From the NCBI GenBank assembly GCA_017948555.1, contig JAFMYY010000006.1:62001-126000 (forward strand): a DNA stretch of 64,000 nt, given 5' to 3'. The translations under genes were made by a program, and so were the position numbers. The DNA comes from Cesiribacteraceae bacterium YIM B00369 (lineage in GTDB: Bacteria; Bacteroidota; Bacteroidia; Cytophagales; Cyclobacteriaceae). The notes below the pieces were generated by a model. It did not search any database. It saw nothing but the letters and a program-made list of their open reading frames with translations, and was not told where the DNA came from. Below, in pieces: positions 33,847-41,776 of the stretch. Positions within the stretch are counted from its first letter, which is position 1. Every line of letters starts with the position of its first letter.

Positions 33847-33871
33847 TGAAGCAAAAATTTAAAATATGCGC

Positions 33872-36340
33872 TTAAGCCGTATAAAACACCCGCTTAACCC
33901 GCTCGCCAATGTTGGTCAGGATCTCATAGGGGATGGTGCCAATGCTGTCGGCAAGTTCGGTAATAGGGCGCTCAGGGCCAAAGATTATAACATCATCCCC
34001 TTCCCTGGCTTCAATGCCACTGATGTCGACCATGGTCATGTCCATGCATACACGACCTACTACCGGGGCCAGTTTGCCATTTATAAGTACTTTTCCTTTT
34101 CCGTTGCTAAAGCGGCGGTCATAACCATCGGCATAGCCAATTGCAATGGTAGCCAGGGTTATTTCTTTTTCCGCTCTTCCACTACGGCTGTACCCCACAC
34201 TTTCTCCTTCTTTTATTTTTTTAATCTGGGAAATAGTGGTTTTAAGGATACTTATGGCCTGCAGGGCTTCCTGTTCCATACGGTTTACCTCGGCGCCATA
34301 CAGGCCAATCCCCAGCCGTACCATATCGAAATGGTATTCCGGAAAGCGGATGATTCCGGCAGAGTTTACCAGATGGCACAGTGGTTTATACTCCAGTCCT
34401 TCTGTAAGTGCGCGTGAAAACTCCCTGAAAAGGCGTGCCTGTTCATGAGAGAACTCGTTAAACTCAGCGCTGTCCGCTCCGGCAAGGTGGCTGAATATGC
34501 CATTGATTTTTAAATAGCTGCTATGGTTAAGGAGGAGTTGTCTTGCTTCTGTAATATCCTCCGCTTCAAGGCCGAGCCGGTGCATGCCTGTATCCAGCTT
34601 CAGGTGGGCATGCAAAAACTTATTCTCCCTCTTCAGCCAGTCCAGCAAATCCTGTAACATATTCAGGCTGTAAATTTCCGGTTCCAGTCTGTATTCGCTC
34701 AGTTTCTCAAAGCTGTCAGGGGCAGGGTTCATGACCATAATCGGAATGTCAATACCGGCCTGCCTCAAGCCTACACCTTCATCCACATAAGCCACGGCCA
34801 GATAATCCACCTTCTGGAACTGAAGTAGCTGGGCCACTTCATGGCTGCCGCTGCCATAGGCAAATGCTTTTACCATTACCATTATTTTAGTGCCAGGCTG
34901 CAGTTTGCTCCTGTAAAAATTTAAGTTATGTGTAAGGGCATCAAGATTAATTTCCAGGACTGTGCCATGTATTTTTTGCTGCAGCCTTTTTACTATTTGT
35001 TCAAAGCCAAAAGGGCGTGCTCCTTTTATAAGTACCAGTTCATTCCTTATTCCGCTTTCGGGCCTGCTTTCCAGGAAGCTTTCAGTATCAGGATAAAAGG
35101 CAGTGGAGGGAAGCTCCCCGAAAGCCTGTTGCTCCTGGCTAATGGCAGGGCCTATTCCTGTGAGGCGCGAAACGCCATAGTTCTTTAGCAGCAGGGCAAC
35201 CTGTTTATATAGCTTTTTCTCCGGGGCTCCGGCTTCCAGTATATCCGATAGTATAATGGTTTTGCGGCTGGCCTGCTTCTGTTGCTGCATAAACTCCAGT
35301 GCCACCTGTAAACCAGCCAGGTCGTTATTGTAAGTATCATCAATAATGTGGCTGTGGTTAACCCCCTGTTTAAGCTCCAGGCGCATATGCAGTGCATGCA
35401 GGTTCAGTAAAGCTTTTGGCAGGGCTTCGGCAGGATACCCCAGGGAGAGATAGCAAACCAGGCAATGGAGGCAGTTTTCCAAAGATGCGGCTTCTTTGAA
35501 GGGTAGATAAAATGTTCCTTCCAGAGCACCGCTTAATTCAACTTTTGTTCCTTTTGGCTGAGGTTGCTGCTTTACAAATATTGATGCATCCTCCTGCTTT
35601 AAGCTCCAGTTTATTAATCGTTTGTTAGGGTAAGTTTCCCGGAGCACCTCGTGCACAACAGGGTGGTCCCGGCAATAAATAATGGTGTGGCTGCCGGCAA
35701 ATAGCACAGCCTTTTCCATTGCTTTTTCCCTGTCGGAAGAAAAACCTTTGCTGTGCGCAGTACCCAGGTTAGTAAATATGCCAATATCCGGTTTTAAAAC
35801 GGCTGCCAGTTTTTGCATTTCGCCTTTTTGAGAAATGCCTGCCTCGAAAATGCCTAATGTATGCTGCGGGCCTGCCTGCCAGACAGAAAGTGGTACGCCA
35901 ATTTGCGAATTATAACTGCGCGGGCTCCGCACTACCTGCTCATGCTGACTTAAAAGATTGCCCAGCCATTCTTTTACAATAGTTTTGCCATTGCTGCCTG
36001 TAATAGCAATTACAGGAAAAGAAAACTGTTGCCGCAGCCATGCAGCCGCCTGCTGAAGTGCGGAAATGCTGCTGCTGACTTCCAGAAATGCTGCTCCGGG
36101 GAACTGATCTGCTGGTGCAAAGGGGGCTCCTTCTTCTGTTACAAAATACCGGATGCCTTTCTGGTATGCTTCTCTTATGTATTGGTGCCCGTCGTGGCGG
36201 TCGCCGCGTATGGCAAAAAAAACAGCTCCTGCTGCATTAATAAGCTTCCGGCTGTCGGTAAGTAAATAATAAACAGCTTCGTCAGCTCCTGAGGAAAGTA
36301 ATCTGCCTTTGGTAATCCGGGCAAGTTCGCTAAAACGCAT
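33872..36340 (-). CDS. Bifunctional MurF ligase / alanine racemase
   Basis: This 822-residue fusion joins two steps of peptidoglycan precursor synthesis. Residues 1 to about 455 are a MurF-type ligase that adds D-Ala-D-Ala to UDP-MurNAc-tripeptide: P-loop ITGSNGKT (113-120), SYNSQIGVPLSVW and DDTYNNDLAGLQVALE. Residues about 460-822 are alanine racemase: the PLP lysine Lys491 in MVMVKAFAYGSGSHEV, HLKLDTGMHRLG, and GYSRSGRA with the catalytic tyrosine. VVGRVCMDMTMVD is near the C-terminus. This MurF-Alr fusion is characteristic of Bacteroidota. It is encoded 9 bases downstream of csaA, in a likely two-gene operon. Confidence 0.95.
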   Translation of the reverse strand: MRFSELARITKGRLLSSGADEAVYYLLTDSRKLINAAGAVFFAIRGDRHDGHQYIREAYQKGIRYFVTEEGAPFAPADQFPGAAFLEVSSSISALQQAAAWLRQQFSFPVIAITGSNGKTIVKEWLGNLLSQHEQVVRSPRSYNSQIGVPLSVWQAGPQHTLGIFEAGISQKGEMQKLAAVLKPDIGIFTNLGTAHSKGFSSDREKAMEKAVLFAGSHTIIYCRDHPVVHEVLRETYPNKRLINWSLKQEDASIFVKQQPQPKGTKVELSGALEGTFYLPFKEAASLENCLHCLVCYLSLGYPAEALPKALLNLHALHMRLELKQGVNHSHIIDDTYNNDLAGLQVALEFMQQQKQASRKTIILSDILEAGAPEKKLYKQVALLLKNYGVSRLTGIGPAISQEQQAFGELPSTAFYPDTESFLESRPESGIRNELVLIKGARPFGFEQIVKRLQQKIHGTVLEINLDALTHNLNFYRSKLQPGTKIMVMVKAFAYGSGSHEVAQLLQFQKVDYLAVAYVDEGVGLRQAGIDIPIMVMNPAPDSFEKLSEYRLEPEIYSLNMLQDLLDWLKRENKFLHAHLKLDTGMHRLGLEAEDITEARQLLLNHSSYLKINGIFSHLAGADSAEFNEFSHEQARLFREFSRALTEGLEYKPLCHLVNSAGIIRFPEYHFDMVRLGIGLYGAEVNRMEQEALQAISILKTTISQIKKIKEGESVGYSRSGRAEKEITLATIAIGYADGYDRRFSNGKGKVLINGKLAPVVGRVCMDMTMVDISGIEAREGDDVIIFGPERPITELADSIGTIPYEILTNIGERVKRVFYTA

Positions 36341-36349
36341 GATGCTTGT

Positions 36350-36697
36350 TTAATGTAGTTTGCTGCCGTTTGGCACCGGTGCACCGGGGCTGGCCAGTAT
36401 AATATCTCCGTTTTCGTCGGCAAAACCCGTTACCAGCACCTCCGACATAAAATCTGCTATCTGTTTCGGCGGAAAATTAACAACACAAATTACCTGGCGG
36501 CCTAAAAGAGTTTCCGGCTGATAGTGATGAGTAATTTGCGCACTGGACTTCCGTTTACCAATTTCGCTGCCAAAATCAATCAGGAGCTTATATGCCGGTT
36601 TTCTTGCTTTCGCAAATATTTCAGCTTCCACAATGGTGCCTGCGCGAATATCTGCCTTTTCAAAATCCTGCCAGCTGATAGTTGAAGTTTTATCCAT
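36350..36697 (-). CDS. CsaA-type tRNA-binding domain protein
   Basis: This 115-residue protein is a stand-alone EMAP/tRNA-binding OB fold of the CsaA type. It contains [20 protein letters not shown], the strand [37 protein letters not shown] and the closing [19 protein letters not shown]. CsaA binds tRNA and has been described as a secretion-related chaperone in Bacillus. It is the first gene of the unit with murF-alr. Confidence 0.92.
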   Translation of the reverse strand: MDKTSTISWQDFEKADIRAGTIVEAEIFAKARKPAYKLLIDFGSEIGKRKSSAQITHHYQPETLLGRQVICVVNFPPKQIADFMSEVLVTGFADENGDIILASPGAPVPNGSKLH

Positions 36698-36887
36698 TTT
36701 TTATCATTGCTTTTTTTTTCAGGGTCCCAAGTTACAGAGTTATGAAATTATTTGGTATTCAGGTAAAAGAAATGATTTAATTTTATGATTTAACGACTTT
36801 TAACAATAAAACATACGTCGGGAGTGGAATTGATTACCGGAATTGTTATTTTTACAAAAAATACAGGGAACAAATTTTTCTGCCGCT

Positions 36888-37301
36888 TTGAAAAAGTTAT
36901 TCATTATAGCAATCTCCTTACTTACCATTGGAATAGGGCTGCCTGTTCTGGCTGCCAGTACAGGGAACAGCTTTGTGGAAAAAAAATGCAGCGGGGAAAA
37001 GGCATTATCAATTCCCAAGCCGGCAAACGAGCCCCGCTGTAAGAAAAAAGAGCAGACTAAAAAGAAGGAAGAAGCTGAAAGAGAAGAAGCAGAAAAGGAG
37101 GAAGCCAGGTTCATGGAGGAAAGGGCACGGGCAGAAGCTGCTTTGGAGAACAGAAGCAGGGCAGGTGCAGAAAAAGTGAAACAGAACTCCTCTAACACAT
37201 CCTTCAATTTTCTTTACTACCTTTTTTACAAATCCAGCATAAACGAATTTCTTAAAGACGCAGATTACTGTGATGCGCCTGCTATTCCCAATAACAGGTA
37301 G
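36888..37301 (+). CDS. Hypothetical secreted, charge-rich protein
   Basis: The frame encodes a signal peptide (KKLFIIAISLLTIGIGLPVLAAS) followed by a Lys/Glu-rich, helix-prone segment (KKKEQTKKKEEAEREEAEKE, then ARFMEERARAEAALENRSRAGAEKVK) and a more hydrophobic end (FNFLYYLFYKSSINEF). The start is probably the TTG at 36888, immediately in front of the signal peptide; an ATG at 36843 in the same frame would add 15 residues. Two cysteines (near the KCSGEKAL and PRCKKKE segments) and a third at the end (DYCDAP) are present. No family is recognised; the reading frame direction is supported by the clean signal peptide. Confidence 0.5.
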   Translation: MKKLFIIAISLLTIGIGLPVLAASTGNSFVEKKCSGEKALSIPKPANEPRCKKKEQTKKKEEAEREEAEKEEARFMEERARAEAALENRSRAGAEKVKQNSSNTSFNFLYYLFYKSSINEFLKDADYCDAPAIPNNR

Positions 37302-37348
37302 GTATTTTTTGTTTCTTTAAAAATGCAGGAATAAGGAGTCCCTGCAAA

Positions 37349-38083
37349 TCAGGTTGTGTAGTTTTTGGTAAAGCGTTCCAGATCTTTGAGTTTGATTTTT
37401 TCCTCGTAAAATGCTTTATTAAATACGACTCCATATATCCCCAGGTCGTTCAGTTTTTCAATATCTTCTATAGAACTTATGCCTCCGCTGGCCATCAGGC
37501 AAAGATTAGGGTATTTCTGTAACAGCTCCTTGTAAAGGTCGTAAGAGGGGCCCTGCAGGTCGCCGTATTTTCCAATATCTGTGGTTTTAACATACTTCAG
37601 CCCACGCTCGTAGAAATAGCCAATGTGCTCCATTATGTCCAGGTCGGTGTCTTTTTGCCAGCCCCTGACAGCAATTTTCCTGTCTAAAGCATCGGCCCCG
37701 AGGCTGATTTTTTCGCGGCCATATGAAATAATCCAGGAGGCAAAAAGCTCCCGCCGGGCTACTGCAATACTTGCTGCTGTAATATAAGTGGCGCCGTACT
37801 CATAGGCTTTGCTGATGTCACCATCGGTGGTGATTCCTCCTGAGAAATTAATTTTCAGGTTTGTATAGCCGGCTATGGTTTCCAATACCCCATAATTTAC
37901 CGGATGTCCCTGTTTAGCTCCTTCAAGGTCCACCATATGAATCATGTCAATGCCATGGTCCTCAAATTTCATTGCGACTTCCAGCGGATTTACATCATAT
38001 TCTGTAATGCGGGTAAAATCAGATTTTTCCACCCGTACCACCTTGCCTTTTATTACGGAAATTGAAGGTATTATTTTTATCAT
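37349..38083 (-). CDS. Divergent HisA-like TIM-barrel protein
   Basis: This 244-residue protein is homologous to HisA, the ProFAR isomerase of histidine synthesis. Both phosphate-binding halves are kept: NFSGGITTDGDI (about residues 79-90) and ASGGISSIEDI (198-208). HMVDLEGAKQG and the second catalytic region (Asp131, in SLGADALDRKIAVRGW) are also present. The first catalytic aspartate is replaced: the N-terminal strand reads IIPSISVIKGK, with Ser9 at the place of the Asp in the usual PAIDL. No other his gene is nearby. It may be a specialised paralog with another phosphorylated substrate. A frame extension to 38191 is not used because HisA homologs start at this ATG. Confidence 0.75.
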   Translation of the reverse strand: MIKIIPSISVIKGKVVRVEKSDFTRITEYDVNPLEVAMKFEDHGIDMIHMVDLEGAKQGHPVNYGVLETIAGYTNLKINFSGGITTDGDISKAYEYGATYITAASIAVARRELFASWIISYGREKISLGADALDRKIAVRGWQKDTDLDIMEHIGYFYERGLKYVKTTDIGKYGDLQGPSYDLYKELLQKYPNLCLMASGGISSIEDIEKLNDLGIYGVVFNKAFYEEKIKLKDLERFTKNYTT

Positions 38084-38232
38084 AAAGCTGATTCTTTTTT
38101 TTGTATTAACTATCTTCCTTGCAAATTCCCCGGTTCTCCTGCTGTAAAAAATGAAGAGCGCCCTCTTCCGGTTTTTTTTGCTACATAACAAATGGCTTAA
38201 AAGCTTTCGGCCGGAATTTGAATGTAATTAAA

Positions 38233-38931
38233 TTATCTGGTTTTAACAAGTTTAAAGCCTTCTCCGCGCACACTCAGGATCTGTAATTCAGCATCTTCCT
38301 TTAGTATCTTTCGTAATTTTGTAATGTAAACATCCATGCTGCGGGCATTGAAATAACTGTCGTCGTGCCATATGGTTTTGAGGGCAGTGGTGCGGTCGAG
38401 GGTTTGCCCTTCCTGTTCAACAAGCATTTTCAGCAGTGCAGCTTCTTTGGCCGTCAGGTTTAGCTGCTTATTTTCCAGCTTTAAAGTCTGCTGCTGAGGG
38501 TAAAAGGTGAACTTTCCTACCTGTACAGGTGCATCTTCCGCAGGTTTTTCAGCGGCTTGCTTATTTGTTCTTTTGAGTATAGCACGAATGCGGAGCAACA
38601 GCTCTTCCAGGCTGAAGGGCTTTGTCATATAATCATCTGCCCCCAGTCGTAAGCCCTGTAAAGTATCTTCTTTCAGAGACTTAGCCGTCAGGAAAATAAT
38701 GGGAATTTCTTTATCCCTGCGCCGGATTTCCCCGGCGAGTGTAAAGCCATCCTTCAGGGGGAGCATAACGTCCAGCAGGCAAAGATCAAATTGCTGTTCC
38801 TGGTATGCCTGAAGTCCTTTTTCCCCATCCTGCGCCAGAAAGGTGTTAAAACCTTTCACCTGCAGGTATTCCTGAAGGATCTGCCCCAGGTTGGGGTCGT
38901 CTTCGACAATCAGCAATTTAGGATTTTCCAT
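38233..38931 (-). CDS. OmpR/PhoB-family response regulator
   Basis: This 232-residue transcription factor has an N-terminal receiver domain (KLLIVEDDPNLG, residues 5-16; phospho-acceptor Asp54 in LCLLDVMLP; Lys104 in DYMTKPF). The C-terminal winged-helix domain is of the OmpR/PhoB type (LTAKEAALLKMLVEQEGQTLDRTTALKTIW, SMDVYITKLRKILKEDAELQILSVRGEGFKL). It overlaps the sensor kinase gene by 14 bases and is translated after it. The frame extends upstream to 39021, inside the kinase gene, but the ATG at 38931 gives the standard start. Its likely target is the promoter with four TTAAC direct repeats at 40569-40604. Confidence 0.95.
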   Translation of the reverse strand: MENPKLLIVEDDPNLGQILQEYLQVKGFNTFLAQDGEKGLQAYQEQQFDLCLLDVMLPLKDGFTLAGEIRRRDKEIPIIFLTAKSLKEDTLQGLRLGADDYMTKPFSLEELLLRIRAILKRTNKQAAEKPAEDAPVQVGKFTFYPQQQTLKLENKQLNLTAKEAALLKMLVEQEGQTLDRTTALKTIWHDDSYFNARSMDVYITKLRKILKEDAELQILSVRGEGFKLVKTR

Positions 38932-40528
38932 GGTTTTGTGTTTTGGGTAACTGAATAATAAAGCGGCTGCCGGTTCCGGGGCGGCTTTCTGCACGAATGT
39001 TGCCTCCATGCGCCTCCACACTAAATTTTACATACGCCAGCCCAAGGCCAAAGCCTTTTACATTATGGATGTTTCCGGTAGGGACCCGGTAAAATTTATC
39101 GAAAATTTTGCTCAGGTTCTCTTTGCTGATGCCAATTCCTTTATCTTCCACTACTATCTGCAGCTTTGAGTGCCCTCCTGCGGTTATCTCAGAGGTGTAT
39201 ACAGTTATGTCCACAACCTTTTCGGAGTACTTTATGGCATTGTCGAGCAGGTTACTTATTGCATTATTCAGGTGCAGGCGGTCGGCTTCAATTACTGGCA
39301 GCACGGCATTCAGCTGCAGGTTTATGCTTCCTTTATCTCCTAACTGAAGTTGTTGCTTTTCTGCTGCCCTTTCAATAAGATCGTGCACATTTACTGTTTC
39401 CAGCTTTAATTCCAGGCTTTGGCGGTCGAGCCGTGCTATCTGCAGCACTTTTTCCACCTGCATGCCAAGGCGGGTGTTTTCTTCCTTTATAATTCCCAGG
39501 TACCGTTGCAGTATGTTGGGTTGTCGGCTCACCTCAGGGTCATTCAAGGCTTCGCAGGCCATGCTTACAGTGGCAATAGGTGTTTTAAACTCATGGGTCA
39601 TGTTATTGATGAAGTCGTTCTTCATTTCGCTCAGCTTCTTTTGCCTGAAAATAGTATGGATGGCATAGCCAAAGCAACCAATAACAGTAAGCATAAGCAG
39701 GGCGGAAGATGCCAGGGTAAAGCCAACCTGCCTGAGGATGTAACCTGTTTTATTGGGAAAGTTTACTGCCAGAAAGCCGGAGCTGCCAAAGAAATCATTA
39801 GGAAACAGGGCGGCCTTATAAGTGCTGTTCAATAATTCTTCAGGAGCATCTGCTGTAAAAAAAATTATTTTCCTTTCCTGAACATTTACTACTCCATAAT
39901 TATAATCTGCATTTATGCCATGTTCTGCCAGTGATTTTTTTAGCAGGGTATCCAGCTGATGTTGGTTAATACGCTCCTGAATAGACTGGTTTTCTCTGAA
40001 GAACTGCGTAATGGCCATATTGGCCATTTGCTGCCTTTGCAGTATATGCTCCTGTAGTTCCTTCAGCTTTTCCATTCTTTTGGCCTCAGCCATTCTCCGC
40101 AGTTGCTCACTCCTTCGCCGCAGCTGTTCACTTTGGTCAGGAAAGTTAGGATTTTCCCTTAGGCGCTCTCTCATGGCCTCTGCATGAGCACGAATGCTGT
40201 CGGCGAAAGATTCCATATAGGATTCCTCTTCCTCCTCTTCCTCCTCCTCTTCGCTAAAGAACTGATGCGGATTATGCCGGTTGCCTTTATTATCATTCCT
40301 GAAAGCAGGCGGTGAGGGCGGTGGGGGAGGAAAATCCATGGACAGACCGATTATCTCTTGTTTCTCCAGTCGTTGTGCTACTTCGGTAAGAGCCTGCTGT
40401 ACTTCCTGTTCAAACTGTTGTTCACTCAGTTCCACTGCATTCCTGATCCAGGAGAGTTGGAAGCCTATGAGGCCCAGCAGGGCAAAGCTCATCAGGGCGA
40501 TAAGTAAGTATATTTTACGGCGCTTCAT
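38918..40528 (-). CDS. Sensor histidine kinase with proline-rich/coiled-coil periplasmic domain
   Basis: This 536-residue membrane kinase has an N-terminal membrane segment (about 5-25) and a periplasmic domain of about 245 residues. A second membrane segment (about 268-292), a HisKA dimerisation domain and a HATPase domain follow. The phospho-acceptor is His312 in NNMTHEFKTPIATVSM; N, G1 and G2 boxes are seen in NAISNLLDNAIKYSE, VEDKGIGI and GFGLGLAYVK. The periplasmic part contains a proline tract (FPPPPPSPP, 66-74), a run of ten Glu (93-102) and a charged helix (about 108-170). A similar layout occurs in the divergently encoded secreted protein at 40667. The ATG at 40528 is chosen over an upstream extension to 40585. 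Confidence 0.92.
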   Translation of the reverse strand: MKRRKIYLLIALMSFALLGLIGFQLSWIRNAVELSEQQFEQEVQQALTEVAQRLEKQEIIGLSMDFPPPPPSPPAFRNDNKGNRHNPHQFFSEEEEEEEEEESYMESFADSIRAHAEAMRERLRENPNFPDQSEQLRRRSEQLRRMAEAKRMEKLKELQEHILQRQQMANMAITQFFRENQSIQERINQHQLDTLLKKSLAEHGINADYNYGVVNVQERKIIFFTADAPEELLNSTYKAALFPNDFFGSSGFLAVNFPNKTGYILRQVGFTLASSALLMLTVIGCFGYAIHTIFRQKKLSEMKNDFINNMTHEFKTPIATVSMACEALNDPEVSRQPNILQRYLGIIKEENTRLGMQVEKVLQIARLDRQSLELKLETVNVHDLIERAAEKQQLQLGDKGSINLQLNAVLPVIEADRLHLNNAISNLLDNAIKYSEKVVDITVYTSEITAGGHSKLQIVVEDKGIGISKENLSKIFDKFYRVPTGNIHNVKGFGLGLAYVKFSVEAHGGNIRAESRPGTGSRFIIQLPKTQNHGKS

Positions 40529-40568
40529 TTCCTTAAAATTACACAGAAAAGCGGCTAAAAATTCGTTT

Positions 40569-40604
40569 TTAACGTATTTTAACACTAATTAACCAGGTGT
40601 TAAC
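40569..40604. promoter_or_regulatory. Four TTAAC direct repeats, candidate response-regulator operator
   Basis: TTAAC occurs at 40569, 40579, 40589 and 40600, that is at 10, 10 and 11-base spacing on one face of the helix. The array ends 2 bases before the TTTG element at 40607. OmpR/PhoB-family regulators bind tandem direct repeats at about this spacing. Confidence 0.6.
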
Positions 40605-40606
40605 AC

Positions 40607-40634
40607 TTTGCTGTTCCTTAATTTTTTATGTTTG
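40607..40634 (+). promoter_or_regulatory. Promoter of the secreted partner gene
   Basis: TTTG (40607-40610), a 16-base spacer and TATGTTTG (40627-40634) match the Bacteroidota promoter apart from a slightly short spacer. The ATG is 32 bases downstream of the -7 element. Confidence 0.55.
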
Positions 40635-40666
40635 CTGCATACTATAAAATTTAAAACCGGCCTATT

Positions 40667-41545
40667 ATGAAAAAGATTTTTTTAATGAGCAGCTTCCTGC
40701 TGCTATTTTTAGGTAGCAGATTAAATGCACAGGATAAATCACCCGGGATCAGGCTACAGCTTACCGGTGAAAACGGGAATATAATTGAAAAGGAATACCG
40801 GAGCAGGGAAGCGATGAAGAACGATCCTGAGCTGCAAAAGCTCGGCATTGATATGGATTTGGAAGGCCCCGGCATTACCATCAGGAGTGCCGGAGAAAAC
40901 AGGCATGTGAGTATATTAGAGGAAAATGGCTCTAATCGCATTGAAATCAGGCAAGGCGGGGCTTTTGGGAGCGACAGTATCCATCCTCCGCTTCCTCCAA
41001 CACCACCATTGCCGCCCCCGGGTATGGAGGAACTTGCAGAGGAACACCAGCGCAGGATGGAAATGCATGACAGTATGTTAACCCTCCATATGCAGGAAAT
41101 GGAGGAGAAGATGGAGCAGGCCAGGATGCGGAGGGAAGATTTGCGGCTTCAGATAGAAGAAAGGAGAAAAGAGGTGCGGCATCATATGGATGCCCGCAGG
41201 GGAGAAGCAAGGAGAGGAAATCGTTTAGTGGTAATAGAGGACCTGTCTGCCAGTGACGCTGCCAGGCTTGGGATAAAAAAGACGGAATTAAAGCTGGAAT
41301 ATCTGGAGGTAAATCCGGAGCTGCAAAAAGGCTTATTAAGTATCAACTTTAAAACCAACAGTAAATCTCCTGTAAAAATCCTTCTTTCTAATGATGAAAA
41401 TAAGCTTTTAATAAATAAAATAGTGGATATAAACTCAAAAATGTTTGAAGAAACCTTTGAGCCTGAAGGCTTTGAAAGCGGCACTTATTTTCTTCAGATC
41501 ATCCAGGATAATAAAATTCTGGCGAGGAAGCTAAGGGTGGAATAA
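40667..41545 (+). CDS. Secreted proline-rich/coiled-coil protein, partner of the two-component system
   Basis: This 292-residue protein has a signal peptide (residues 1-21, ending SRLNA) and an N-terminal region of mixed strands. A proline tract follows (PPLPPTPPLPPPG, 107-119), then a highly charged helix likely to form a coiled coil (about 120-183, rich in Glu, Arg and Met). The C-terminal domain (about 207-292) ends ESGTYFLQIIQDNKILARKLRVE, which resembles the type IX secretion C-terminal sorting domain, but with VNPEL in place of the usual YPNP. It is divergently transcribed from the sensor kinase and response regulator, and the TTAAC array lies just upstream of its promoter. It may be the regulated output, and possibly a feedback ligand of the kinase. 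No family name was recognised. Confidence 0.75.
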   Translation: MKKIFLMSSFLLLFLGSRLNAQDKSPGIRLQLTGENGNIIEKEYRSREAMKNDPELQKLGIDMDLEGPGITIRSAGENRHVSILEENGSNRIEIRQGGAFGSDSIHPPLPPTPPLPPPGMEELAEEHQRRMEMHDSMLTLHMQEMEEKMEQARMRREDLRLQIEERRKEVRHHMDARRGEARRGNRLVVIEDLSASDAARLGIKKTELKLEYLEVNPELQKGLLSINFKTNSKSPVKILLSNDENKLLINKIVDINSKMFEETFEPEGFESGTYFLQIIQDNKILARKLRVE

Positions 41546-41548
41546 GAA

Positions 41549-41700
41549 GTGAGATGGGAGATGTGAGACATGAGACATGAGACTGCGGCAAAAGGCACAT
41601 GCTGCGGATTTTAAATAATAATGAAGCAACACAGTTTCAGAACTCCCATCTCAAATCTCACGTCTCATATCTAATGTCTCATTTCTCCACTTTCTCAATC
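41549..41700. repeat. Inverted pair of TCTCATGTCTCA-type repeat tracts
   Basis: GAAGTGAGATGGGAG and ATGTGAGACATGAGACATGAGAC (41547-41583) face CTCCCATCTCAAATCTCACGTCTCATATCTAATGTCTCA (41643-41680). GAGATGGGAG (41551-41560) and CTCCCATCTC (41643-41652) are perfect complements, so the transcript could fold into a long imperfect hairpin. Confidence 0.8.
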
Positions 41701-41711
41701 TTTTTCAAAGG

Positions 41712-41737
41712 GAAGGCCTGAAAGCCTTCTTTTTTTT
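41712..41737 (+). terminator. Rho-independent terminator upstream of lysA
   Basis: GAAGGC (41712-41717) pairs with GCCTTC (41724-41729) and is followed by eight T. It ends transcription from the 40667 gene 170 bases after its stop codon. Confidence 0.85.
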
Positions 41738-41776
41738 GTGCAGGCTGTCTATCTTTACCCGCTTAATGCTAATTTC

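Noticed and set aside
36800-37207. Minus-strand frame of 135 codons opposite the secreted charge-rich protein
   Set aside because: Ser/Phe-rich sequence is what the complement of Lys/Glu codons gives, and the plus frame has a clean signal peptide.
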